Shown here one piece after another: positions 39,912 through 47,994 of a DNA stretch of 64,000 nucleotides. Source of the DNA: Solirubrobacter ginsenosidimutans. GTDB lineage: Bacteria > Actinomycetota > Thermoleophilia > Solirubrobacterales > Solirubrobacteraceae. Under the pieces are notes generated by a model. The model saw only the letters and a program-made list of their open reading frames with translations. It was not told where the DNA came from and did no database searches. A program made the position numbers and the translations under genes. The first letter of the stretch is position 1. Every line of letters starts with the position of its first letter. Location: the NCBI RefSeq assembly GCF_027587205.1, contig NZ_JAPDOD010000012.1, positions 117,927 through 181,926 of the forward strand, given 5' to 3'.

Positions 39912-40822
39912 CCGGTCATCGAGAACATCGCGCCGAGCAGCGCGCCGCCGAGCGCCTTCGTCGGCTGCGGGTTCGGCGGGGCCTGGATCGTCACCGGCGT
40001 GCCGTAGTCGGAGAGCTTGATCGTCATGCTCACGGCCAGCGAGTTCAGCGGCACCTGCGAGCTGCCGGCCGCGCCGTTGAGCAGCTTGATCTGGGCTTCG
40101 GAGAGCTTGAAGTCGATGCCGAGCAGGTAGAGCAGCCCGTCTTTCTGGCCGGTCGCGAACCTGAGCTTGACCAGCGGGGCGATCGCGCGCAGCCCGGCCT
40201 GGTCGTCGGCGCTCATCGGCTGGCCTTCAGCCGCCGCGACCTTGACGATGCCGTCCGGGTTCAGCGTGCCGTCGAACTGCCAGGTCTTCTGCCCGTCGAC
40301 CTCGTCGCCCTCGGTGACCTCGCCCTTGAGGACGTCGTTGCCGTACTGGCGCAGCTTCAGCAGCGCCTGCTTGAGCTCGGCCGGGTCGGTCGCGGTGCTC
40401 GACGTCGTGTCCTTGATGCCCTTGTCCGGGCCGTACCACGTGTTCATGAACTGGATGAAGCTCTGCTGATCATCCGCACGGATGCCCATCTGGTAGTCCT
40501 GCCCGGCGACGTTGGCCTTGCCGGCGATGTCGATGGCGTTCGCGCCGCCCTTGCCCGAGATGTCGAGCTTGATCGGCTTCTCGAGGAACGGCTTGATCTG
40601 CGGGTCGTCGGATGAACCGGCGACCGACGCGGTGACCTGGAACGCGGCGGACTTCTGACCGGTGGTCGCGGTGATCGCGTTGGTCAGCATCGCGGCCGGG
40701 GTGGGCGCGTTCGCGGACGACCCGCCACCGCCACCGCCGCCGGTCGTCGAGTCCTCGGCGCCGCACGCGGCGAGTGCGACGGCGCTCGTGATCAGTAGCG
40801 GCAATGCGATTCGCTTCATCAT
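39908..40822 (-). CDS. Lipoprotein, LppX/LprAFG-like fold suspected
   Basis: 304 residues; start at 40822 or 40819 (adjacent ATGs). MKRIALPLLITSAVALAACG ends in a lipobox with Cys19; a Gly-rich linker follows. The mature part is a single alpha/beta domain of about 250 residues (AFQVTASVAGSS, QDYQMGIRADDQQSFIQFMNTWYG, EGDEVDGQKTWQFDGTLNPDGIVKVA, VPLNSLAVSMTIKLSDYG). Mature size and pattern resemble actinobacterial LolA/LppX-type lipid-carrying lipoproteins, but the match is loose. Confidence 0.75.
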   Translation of the reverse strand: MMKRIALPLLITSAVALAACGAEDSTTGGGGGGGSSANAPTPAAMLTNAITATTGQKSAAFQVTASVAGSSDDPQIKPFLEKPIKLDISGKGGANAIDIAGKANVAGQDYQMGIRADDQQSFIQFMNTWYGPDKGIKDTTSSTATDPAELKQALLKLRQYGNDVLKGEVTEGDEVDGQKTWQFDGTLNPDGIVKVAAAEGQPMSADDQAGLRAIAPLVKLRFATGQKDGLLYLLGIDFKLSEAQIKLLNGAAGSSQVPLNSLAVSMTIKLSDYGTPVTIQAPPNPQPTKALGGALLGAMFSMTG

Positions 40823-40870
40823 CACGTTCGACCATCGCAGACGATCGCGCGATCCGCGCCACCCTTCGGG

Positions 40871-41299
40871 GTGAACTTCACCACACTCAAGCTGATGCCG
40901 TCCTTCGAAGCCGATCCCCGCGTGGATGCCTACATCGACGCGCTGCCGGAATGGCAGCAGGCCATCTGCCACGAGGTGCGCGCCCTGGTCCACGCCGTCG
41001 ACCCGGAACTGGTCGAGACGATCAAGCGCACCCGCCAGCCCTACTTCGTGCTGCAGGGCAACGTGTGCGCGCTGCTGGCCACCAAGGATCACGTCAACGT
41101 GTTCCTCTACGACGGCGCGATCGTCCCCGACCCAGACGGGATCATCACCGGCGGCCACGACAACCAGACGGCGCGCACGATGGCCGTCTATCGCGACGAG
41201 ACGATCAACGCCCCCGCCTTCAGCGCGATGATCGGCCAGATCATCGCCAACAACCGCGCCGGTGGCTGGCGGGCGATCAAGCAGCGCGCCGGGGAATAG
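40871..41299 (+). CDS. DUF1801 (YdhG-type) protein
   Basis: 142 residues from a GTG; an ATG at 40895 (PSFEADPRVDAYIDALP) is an alternative. The domain pattern is clear: VDAYIDALPEWQQAICHEVRALVHAVDPELVETIKRTRQPYFVLQGNVCALLATKDHVNVFLYDGA. Proteins of this family are small, cytoplasmic and of unknown biochemical role. It is divergent from the lipoprotein gene and 30 nt before the longer DUF427 gene on the same strand. Confidence 0.85.
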   Translation: MNFTTLKLMPSFEADPRVDAYIDALPEWQQAICHEVRALVHAVDPELVETIKRTRQPYFVLQGNVCALLATKDHVNVFLYDGAIVPDPDGIITGGHDNQTARTMAVYRDETINAPAFSAMIGQIIANNRAGGWRAIKQRAGE

Positions 41300-41329
41300 G
41301 CCGGACGGGCGTAGCGTTCTGCTCTGCGT

Positions 41330-42118
41330 ATGAGCACACGGATGCGAGACCTGCTCGGGCAGGCGCGTCTCGAGCTGCGCTACGAGCCGGTCGAGAAGCG
41401 CGTGCGTGTGGGCACCATCATCGACACCACGCACGCCCTCCTCGTCTGGGAGCCGCGTCGCGTCGTTCCGTCCTACGCGGTGCCGGAGGAGACGATCCGT
41501 CCCACGCCCACGCCCTGGCCGCGCGAGGCCGCCCACGTCGACGGCGTCCTCCATCCCGGCATCCCGTTCGCCGTCCACACCGCCGCGGGTGAGCCGGTGA
41601 CGATCGCAGAGCGCGCCGGCGCCGGGTTCAGGCTCGAGGACCTCCCGGGCTACGTGGTGCTCGACTTCGCCGCCTTCGACGAGTGGTACGAGGAGGACGA
41701 GCGGATCTTCGGCCATCCCCGCGACCCGTACCACCGCGTCGACGTCCGCCAGAGCTCCCGCCCGGTCCGGGTCGAGCTCGACGGCGTCCTCGTCGCCGAG
41801 ACGACCCGCGCGCGGCTGCTGTTCGAGACCAACCTGCCGCTGCGCTTCTACTTCCCGCGCGAGGACATCCGCGGCGACCTGCGCCCGGGAACGCGCGAGC
41901 GAACGTATTGCCCCTACAAGGGTCACGCGTCGTACTGGTCGCTCGGCGAGCGCGAGCACGTCGCGTGGAGCTACGAACAGCCGCTGGACGACGCGGTCGC
42001 GATCACCGGCCTCGTCGCGTTCTGGGACGAGCAGGTCGATGTGTTCCTGGACGGCGAGCGCCGCGACCGTCCCGGCGGCCCGATCTCCGCGGCGCTGCGC
42101 GACGAGTTCGGCGTCTGA
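41330..42118 (+). CDS. Long DUF427 protein with two related halves
   Basis: 262 residues. The C-terminal half (about 135-250) is a standard DUF427 domain (VRVELDGVLVAETTRARLLFETNLPLRFYFPREDI ... YCPYKGHASYWS). The N-terminal half (VEKRVRVGTIIDTTHALLVWEPRRVVPSYAVPEETI) looks like a diverged first copy, ending in GYVVLDFAAFDEWYEEDERI. Two-domain DUF427 proteins are common in actinobacteria; no activity is established. Followed 8 nt later by repeat copy B. Confidence 0.85.
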   Translation: MSTRMRDLLGQARLELRYEPVEKRVRVGTIIDTTHALLVWEPRRVVPSYAVPEETIRPTPTPWPREAAHVDGVLHPGIPFAVHTAAGEPVTIAERAGAGFRLEDLPGYVVLDFAAFDEWYEEDERIFGHPRDPYHRVDVRQSSRPVRVELDGVLVAETTRARLLFETNLPLRFYFPREDIRGDLRPGTRERTYCPYKGHASYWSLGEREHVAWSYEQPLDDAVAITGLVAFWDEQVDVFLDGERRDRPGGPISAALRDEFGV

Positions 42119-42126
42119 AGAGGGGC

Positions 42127-42226
42127 GAAAGTCAACTGCTCCGGCGAGGAGGGACGGTGAGCGAGCGTCGACTTTCGTGAGCAGAGCGCGAGAAACTCGA
42201 CGCTCGCGTCGCGAGCGCGAACCTGA
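42127..42226. repeat. 71-nt structured repeat copy B with left arm
   Basis: The arm GAAAGTCAACTG (42127-42138) matches the left end of the element at 36061; the core 42156-42226 matches 36113-36183 with one mismatch. No right-hand terminal repeat was found before 42457, so this copy is partial. As at 36 kb, it begins just after the stop codon of a plus-strand gene. The remaining sequence to 42457 shows only the ribosome-binding site of the next gene. Confidence 0.8.
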
Positions 42227-42457
42227 CCGAGCACACGCTCAGACCGGCAAACGCGCACCACGGGCGCCCGGGCGGCGAGAAAGCGCCGCACCGTCGGGTG
42301 GTGCTCGCGATACAGGTCCCGGAAGGCCTCGGGATCTCGTGTGTCCATCGCTTTTGGAGATGTTCGCCCACCGCGGATCGTGACCGTCCGCGTCGCGAGT
42401 GGAATGCAAGCGACGTGCGTGGCGTCAAAGGAGGCTGAACCCTCTCAGGAGATACGA

Positions 42458-44176
42458 ATGAACCCAGGACGTCCCACCCTCTGGCGACTGCTCGCCGGGG
42501 GCGCACTCGCCGCCGGAGCACTCGCCGCCACGACGGTTCCCGCGAGCGCCGCGGTCACCGCGACGTTCAATGCCGGCACCCTGTCGGTGACGGGCGACGC
42601 GCTCGACAACAACATGACGGTGAGCCGCGACGCGGCCGGCCGGATCCTCATCAACGGCGGCGCCGTCGCCGTGATCGGTGGCACGCCGACGGTCGCCAAC
42701 ACCACGCTGATCCGCGTCTTCGGCCTTGGTGGCAACGACGTCGTCACGATCAGCGAGGTCAACGGCGCGCTGCCCGCTACGAACCTGTTCGGCGGCGCGG
42801 GCAACGACGTCCTCACCGGCGGCTCGGGCAACGACCAGCTCTTCGGCGAGTCCGGCAACGACACGCTGCTCGGCAAGGGCGGCAACGACCTGCTCTTCGG
42901 CGGCGCCGACAACGACACGCTGACCGGCGGCGACGCCGACGACCAAGCCTTCGGCCAGGGCGGCGACGACCGCATGATCTGGAACCCGGGCGACGACACC
43001 GACCTCAACGAGGGCGCCGGCGGCACCGACACCGTCGAGGTCAACGGCGGCAACGGCGCCGAGCAGTTCACGACCACGGCCAACGGCACCCGCGTGCGCT
43101 TCGACCGCGTCACCCCCGCGCCGTTCTCGATCGACATCGGCACCTCCGAGAAGCTGACGCTCAACGCCAACGGCGGCGACGACACCTTCTCCGCGACCGG
43201 CAACCTCGCCGCGCTGATCTCGATGACGATCGACGGCGGGACGGGCAACGACCGGCTGCTCGGCGGCAACGGCGTCGACTTCCTGCTCGGCGGCGACGGC
43301 GATGACTTCATCGACGGCAACCAGGGCAACGACACCGCGTTCATGGGCGCGGGCGATGACACGTTCCAGTGGGATCCAGGTGACGGCAGCGACACCATCG
43401 AGGGCCAGGACGGCACCGACACGATGCTGTTCAACGGCGCCAACATCAACGAGCGCATGGAGGCCTCCGCCAACGGCGGGCGCGTGCGCTTCACCCGTGA
43501 CGTCGCCAACATCGTCATGGACCTCAACGACGTCGAGTCGACCGTGGTCAACGCCCTCGGCGGCGCCGACACCCTCACCGTCAACGACCTCTCCGGCACT
43601 GACATGGTCAACGTCACCGAGGCGCTGGCGGCCAGTGGCGGCGGCGACGACGGCGCGGCCGACAACGTGATCGTCAACGCCACCAACGGCGATGACGTCG
43701 CGACGGTCGCCGGCAGCGCCGGCAGCGCGCAGGTGCTCGGCCTCGCCGCCCGCGTGAACGTCACCGGCGCGAACGCCGCCAGCGACCGCCTGACGGTCAA
43801 CGCGCTCAACGGCGACGACGTCGTCGACGCCTCCGGCCTCGCGGCCAACGCGATCCTGCTGACCGAGGCGGGTGGCGACGGCGACGACGTGCTGCTCGGC
43901 GGCAACGGCAACGACACCCTGCTCGGCGGCAACGGCGACGACGTGCTGATCGGCGGCCCGGGCCAGGACGTGCTCGACGGCGGCCCGGGCGACAACGTCG
44001 TCCTCGACAGCTTCGCCGCCAACTCGGTGAAGTCGGCGAGCGCGGTCGGCTCGAAGTGGCTGAAGTCGCACGCCCGCACGGTCAACGGCAAGGCCGTGCT
44101 GAAGCTCGACGGCAAGCAGATCAAGCTGCCGCGCATCTCCCCGGCGCAGCTGCAGCGCGCGGCCGCGTCCGTCTAA
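42458..44176 (+). CDS. Secreted RTX-type calcium-binding repeat protein
   Basis: 572 residues from the ATG at 42458 (AGGAG upstream). Signal peptide (LLAGGALAAGALAATTVPASAA). Runs of GGxGNDxLxG nonapeptides lie at about 105-175 (LFGGAGNDVLTGGSGNDQLFGESGNDTLLGKGGNDLLFG), 265-310 and 475-515; these fold into a calcium-binding beta roll. Between them are non-repeat beta segments. The C-terminus is basic (KSHARTVNGKAVLKLDGKQIKLPRI). Export is by signal peptide, not the type I route, as no transporter is adjacent. No catalytic domain is seen; a cell-surface or matrix role is likely. Confidence 0.88.
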   Translation: MNPGRPTLWRLLAGGALAAGALAATTVPASAAVTATFNAGTLSVTGDALDNNMTVSRDAAGRILINGGAVAVIGGTPTVANTTLIRVFGLGGNDVVTISEVNGALPATNLFGGAGNDVLTGGSGNDQLFGESGNDTLLGKGGNDLLFGGADNDTLTGGDADDQAFGQGGDDRMIWNPGDDTDLNEGAGGTDTVEVNGGNGAEQFTTTANGTRVRFDRVTPAPFSIDIGTSEKLTLNANGGDDTFSATGNLAALISMTIDGGTGNDRLLGGNGVDFLLGGDGDDFIDGNQGNDTAFMGAGDDTFQWDPGDGSDTIEGQDGTDTMLFNGANINERMEASANGGRVRFTRDVANIVMDLNDVESTVVNALGGADTLTVNDLSGTDMVNVTEALAASGGGDDGAADNVIVNATNGDDVATVAGSAGSAQVLGLAARVNVTGANAASDRLTVNALNGDDVVDASGLAANAILLTEAGGDGDDVLLGGNGNDTLLGGNGDDVLIGGPGQDVLDGGPGDNVVLDSFAANSVKSASAVGSKWLKSHARTVNGKAVLKLDGKQIKLPRISPAQLQRAAASV

Positions 44177-44187
44177 ACGACGCGGTC

Positions 44188-44222
44188 CCTACCGGCCGGC
44201 TACGACGTGGCCGGCCGGTAGG
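44188..44222. terminator. Bidirectional hairpin between RTX and DHFR-like genes
   Basis: CCTACCGGCCGGC (44188-44200) and GCCGGCCGGTAGG (44210-44222) form a perfect 13-bp stem with a 9-nt loop. It lies 11 nt after the RTX stop and overlaps the last codons and stop of the convergent DHFR-like gene. No T-run. Confidence 0.65.
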
Positions 44223-44793
44223 TGCACACCATCGCCCCGCTGCTCGCCGTCCGGCTGGAGACGAGCTCGAGCGGCCGTGCCGCGCCGTCGGCTGGGAAGA
44301 TGCGCTTGCCGCCGCCGAGCAGGATCGGCGCGATCATCAGCACGAACTCGTCGACGAGGTCGTCGGCGACCAGCTGCTCGGCGAGCGAGGCGCTGCCGAG
44401 GACCTGCAGGGCGCCGCCGTCGCGTGCGCGCAGCTCGCGGATGGCGCCGATCGCGTCGCCGGCGGGCAGCAGCGTCGAGCCGGTCCAGGTGAGGTCGGCT
44501 TGCGAGAGCGTGCGCGAGGCGACGTACTTGGTGATCGTGTTGATCCGGTCCGAGAACGGGTCCCCGCCGCGCTCCGGCCAGGCAGAGGCGGCCACCTGCC
44601 ACGTGCGGCGGCCGAAGAGCATCGCTTCCGTGCGCGACATGACGTCGTCGAAGGCCCCGCCCATGACCTCCGGGTCGAAGTACTTCATCGACCAGCCGCC
44701 GTGCGCGAAGCCGCCGTCGGTGTCCTCCTCCGGGCCGCCCGGAGCCTGGACGACGCCGTCGAGGGAGATGAATGCGGGAAGGATGATCTGCAT
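44200..44793 (-). CDS. Dihydrofolate reductase family protein (RibD C-terminal type)
   Basis: 197 residues. MQIILPAFISLDGVVQAPGG, MLFGRRTWQVAASAWP and LQVLGSASLAEQLVADDLVDEFVLMIAPILLGGGKRIFP are the conserved blocks of the YyaP/RibD-C NADPH-binding fold. Members are often called dihydrofolate reductase family protein but are not the housekeeping FolA; a reductase acting on a pteridine- or pyrimidine-like substrate is likely. Its last codons lie in the hairpin at 44188-44222. Confidence 0.9.
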   Translation of the reverse strand: MQIILPAFISLDGVVQAPGGPEEDTDGGFAHGGWSMKYFDPEVMGGAFDDVMSRTEAMLFGRRTWQVAASAWPERGGDPFSDRINTITKYVASRTLSQADLTWTGSTLLPAGDAIGAIRELRARDGGALQVLGSASLAEQLVADDLVDEFVLMIAPILLGGGKRIFPADGAARPLELVSSRTASSGAMVCTYRPATS

Positions 44794-44857
44794 GTCTACG
44801 CGAACGAACGGCCGCGTACCGGAATCGACACCGTACTCCGAGTTGGCACCCCGGCGC

Positions 44858-46072
44858 TCAGTAGCCGCGCACGACCGGGTTGGTCACGACCGCCTCGAGC
44901 GCGCTCGCCGGGATCTGCTTGATGCCGTTGAGCTCGTCGTCCTTCCAGCCGGGGTCGTTGGCGCCCGAGACGTACACGCGCGGTGAGCCGGCGTTGTCGG
45001 CGACGAGCGCGCCGTAGGTCTTCAGCGCCTGCGCGACGACCTTCGCCTGCCCGCGCAAGGCGCTGATGTCGTAGCTCGCCTTCAGCCGCACGCGCAGCCC
45101 CATCGGCGGCTGGTCGGGATCGGTGTTCGACGACGCCCAGTGCGTCGCCGGGTGGATGTAGGCCTTCTGCGTGGTCGGGATGGTGATCCGCAGCGCGTGG
45201 TTGATCGCGCCCGCGGCGACCTCGTCGTGGCGGGCGAGGCCGGGGAGGATCGGCAGGCCCGCCGCGTCCGCGGAGGTCCAGCGCTCCGGCCGCAGCGCAC
45301 CCGACTTCAGGTCCCAGACCGCGCCGCTGTAGGCGTTCCAGCCCTGCCCGGAGCGCTCGGCGCCGTAGAGCTCGAAGAGCTTGCAGTCGCCCTGGCGCAC
45401 CGTGAGCACGTGGCGGTCGCCGCCACCCTCGACCGGCGCGTCGGGCGGGACCGGGTACGGGCCGGGATCGGACTCGTCGGCGACCTCGAAGCTGATCGGG
45501 ACGAGCGGCTGTGCGAACGGCACGCTGACGTACGGGATGCCGTACTCGCCGTCGCCGCCGAAGTCGGGCCACAGGACCATCGAGCCGAGCGCGCCGATGT
45601 AGTCGTGGGAGGTGTCGACCGGCGCGCTCGAGACGTCGCTGTTCCACGCGTTGTCCTTCGGGAAGACCGGGCAGTCGCCGATCAGCGGGCTGCCGGCGAA
45701 CGCGTCGCCGGGCGGTGTGGGAGCCGGCGATTGCGGCTGTGGCGGGACGCGCTTGGAGACGAGCAGTTTGAAGCGCACCGTGCGGGCGGCGGCGCAGCGG
45801 CCCGCGCGGCACGGCCGGACGCTGTAGCGGTACGCCTTGCCGAGCTTCGCCTTGCGGTCGGTGTAGTGGGTCGCATTGCGCGCCATGCGTGCGTGGAGCC
45901 CGGCCCGGCGGACCTCGTAGCGCGTCTCCCCGCTCGCCCGGTCCTTCCACGTCAGGCGCACGCCGGCTCCGGCGGCCGTCGCCTTGAGCTTGGTGACGCT
46001 GCGCAGCTGGGCGGCGTCGGCGGGCGCGGCGAAGAGCAGGACCGCCCCGAGGACGGCGAAGAGAGTCCGCAT
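44858..46072 (-). CDS. Secreted protein with FN3 domain and conserved unknown domain
   Basis: 404 residues, signal peptide MRTLFAVLGAVLLFAAPADA. Residues about 22-105 are a fibronectin type III domain (LRSVTKLKATAAGAGVRLTW ... YRYSVRPCRAGRCAA). After a Pro-rich linker comes a domain of about 270 residues (CPVFPKDNAWNSDVSSAPVD, GIPYVSVPFAQPLVPISF, CKLFELYGAERSGQGW, GAINHALRITIPTTQKAYIHPATHWAS, PPMGLRVRLKASYDIS). The NHALRIT and HPATHWAS histidines could be catalytic, but I know no activity for it. Confidence 0.82.
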   Translation of the reverse strand: MRTLFAVLGAVLLFAAPADAAQLRSVTKLKATAAGAGVRLTWKDRASGETRYEVRRAGLHARMARNATHYTDRKAKLGKAYRYSVRPCRAGRCAAARTVRFKLLVSKRVPPQPQSPAPTPPGDAFAGSPLIGDCPVFPKDNAWNSDVSSAPVDTSHDYIGALGSMVLWPDFGGDGEYGIPYVSVPFAQPLVPISFEVADESDPGPYPVPPDAPVEGGGDRHVLTVRQGDCKLFELYGAERSGQGWNAYSGAVWDLKSGALRPERWTSADAAGLPILPGLARHDEVAAGAINHALRITIPTTQKAYIHPATHWASSNTDPDQPPMGLRVRLKASYDISALRGQAKVVAQALKTYGALVADNAGSPRVYVSGANDPGWKDDELNGIKQIPASALEAVVTNPVVRGY

Positions 46073-46145
46073 GGCCCCTTTGTAGCCAAACCTCAGGGCC
46101 CGTCACCGATTGTCGAACGCTCGCGCAGCGCGCACGCTGGGGGCA

Positions 46146-47906
46146 ATGCGCCGTCCTCCCCTCCTTCTCGCGCTCGCTGCGGTGCTCGTTGCCGCGAGCC
46201 CCGCCCACGCCGCGCCGCGCTGGAGCGGCGAAACCCTGCCCTTCGGCGACGTCCCAGCGCGTGAGCTGGACGCGAGTGCCGTGCTGGCGCCGGACGGGCG
46301 CGCCGTGTTCGCGCGCTTCGCCCCCGACGGCGCGCTGGAGGTGCGCGAGCGGCCGCCCGGCGGGCCGGTCGGCGCGACGATCACCCTCCCGCCGGTCACG
46401 GTCGAGCCGCCAGCGCGGCCGAACCTGCAGCTGCTGATGGGCGCGGACGGGACGGCCGCCGTGCTGTTCGACGCCGGCGGGGCCCGGTACGCGTCAATGC
46501 GAGCGCCGGGTGCGTACTGGACGGACCCCGAGCCGATCAGCCCCGCCGGCGCCGGGCCTGGGCAGGCCGCGATCGGGCCGGACGGCGCGCTGTGGGTGGC
46601 CGCGCAGTCCCCCGAGGACGCGACCGGCCTCGCGGTGTTCCGGATGACCGCCGGACACGCCGGCACGCGGGCGTCGTTCCCTGCCCCGAGGGCAGGCGCG
46701 CGAGACCTCTTCCCAGCGCTCGTCGCGCCGACGGCGGGAAGCGCACACGTCATCTACGTCGAGCGCGGCGCCACCGAGGCGGGTGCGGGCTGCGCGGTGC
46801 GGACGGCGGTGCTCGCCGTCGACGTGCCTGCGCAGGGCGCCAACCTCCCGCCGAGGCGGCTGGACGCCTTCGACGCCACCGGCGAGGGCACGCCGGACAT
46901 CTGCCACCTGGCGGCAGGACAGATCATCGTCGGTTCGCCGCTGCTGGCCGCCGACGCCGCCGGCGCCGACACCGCCGTGTACTCCGTGGTCGCGCTCGAG
47001 TCGTTCACCGTGACGCCGCTCGCACGTCATCGCGAGTGGGGCGCGACATGGCCGACCTCCGGCACCGAGCCGCCGGAGGTCGTCAGCGACACCGACGCGA
47101 TCGCCGAGCGGATCGTCGGCGGCGCCGGCGCTCCGCTGGTGGTGTTGCGCTCCGCGGACGGCAAGGCGATCACCACCCGCGGCGACGATCACTGGACGCC
47201 GGCCGCGCCGCTACTCGGTGAAGAGGACGCCAGCACGTTCCAGGCCGCCCGAACCGGCGCGGGAACGACGGTGTTCGCATGGGTCGTGGGTGCGTTCCCG
47301 GGGCGGACCGTCGGGCGCGTGGCGAATGCCTCCGGCGTGCTCGGCGCGCCGGTCACGCTCCGCGAGACGGGCTCCGTGATGCTCGCGGTCAGCGGCGACG
47401 CGCGCGGCAACGCGCTCGCGCTCTACAGCCGTCCGGGAGGCGACGCGTTCGTGCTCGGGGCGATCGACTACGACGTCGACGGGGAGCCGGAACCGGCGCC
47501 CTACCCGGACTCAGACCCGGTCGTCGAGGCTCCGCCGGAGATCGACACGAGCGAACCGCAGGAGCCGCCCACCATCGAGCCCTCCGCGCCGCCGGAGAGT
47601 GATGAGCGGGCACCGCGGCTGGAGCGTGTCTCGATCAGCCCCAAGCGCGTCCACGCCGGCCGCGCCGCGACGCTCGCGCTCGCGACGGACGAGGCGGGCC
47701 GCACCACGATCACGCTGACCAAGACCGGCCGCTGCGCGGCCCGGGCCTGCCCGCGGCGCACCATCTCGCGCGCGGTGCGGCCCGGAACCCAGCGCGTGCG
47801 CTTGCCGCGTCTCTCCGCCGGCGCCTGGACGCTGACCGTCGTCGTCACCGACGCAGCCGGCAACGCCTCACGCCCCCGCCACCTGCACCTCCACGTCGCA
47901 AGCTGA
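46146..47906 (+). CDS. Large secreted propeller-type protein with Ig-like C-terminus
   Basis: 586 residues from the ATG at 46146; signal peptide MRRPPLLLALAAVLVAASPAHA. Residues about 25-440 show repeated propeller-like strands (GRAVFARFAPDGALEVRERP; GTAAVLFDAGGARYASMRAPG; GNALALYSRPGGDAFVLGAID). A Pro/Glu-rich linker (about 455-500) leads to a C-terminal Ig-like domain (RVHAGRAATLALATDEAGRTTITLTKTGRC). It has the same plan as the 532-residue protein at 19465. Surface or matrix protein; function unknown. Confidence 0.83.
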   Translation: MRRPPLLLALAAVLVAASPAHAAPRWSGETLPFGDVPARELDASAVLAPDGRAVFARFAPDGALEVRERPPGGPVGATITLPPVTVEPPARPNLQLLMGADGTAAVLFDAGGARYASMRAPGAYWTDPEPISPAGAGPGQAAIGPDGALWVAAQSPEDATGLAVFRMTAGHAGTRASFPAPRAGARDLFPALVAPTAGSAHVIYVERGATEAGAGCAVRTAVLAVDVPAQGANLPPRRLDAFDATGEGTPDICHLAAGQIIVGSPLLAADAAGADTAVYSVVALESFTVTPLARHREWGATWPTSGTEPPEVVSDTDAIAERIVGGAGAPLVVLRSADGKAITTRGDDHWTPAAPLLGEEDASTFQAARTGAGTTVFAWVVGAFPGRTVGRVANASGVLGAPVTLRETGSVMLAVSGDARGNALALYSRPGGDAFVLGAIDYDVDGEPEPAPYPDSDPVVEAPPEIDTSEPQEPPTIEPSAPPESDERAPRLERVSISPKRVHAGRAATLALATDEAGRTTITLTKTGRCAARACPRRTISRAVRPGTQRVRLPRLSAGAWTLTVVVTDAAGNASRPRHLHLHVAS

Positions 47907-47994
47907 CGCGTTGGTCCATTAAAAACCTAGACTTTCGCATACTGGGAATCGCTACCGCTGGAGAGGAGGATCGCGCCAGACCAGGAGGAGAGCG

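Noticed and set aside
42780..42980. Short tandem DNA repeats that could suggest a repeat array
   Set aside because: They are in frame and encode GGxGNDxLxG calcium-binding nonapeptides. There are no constant repeats with unique spacers, so no CRISPR; none was seen anywhere in the window.
47925..47945. AT-rich stretch with a CATACT box before the 1,743-residue gene
   Set aside because: It may be part of a promoter, but no -35 element at proper spacing was found, so it is not listed as a feature.
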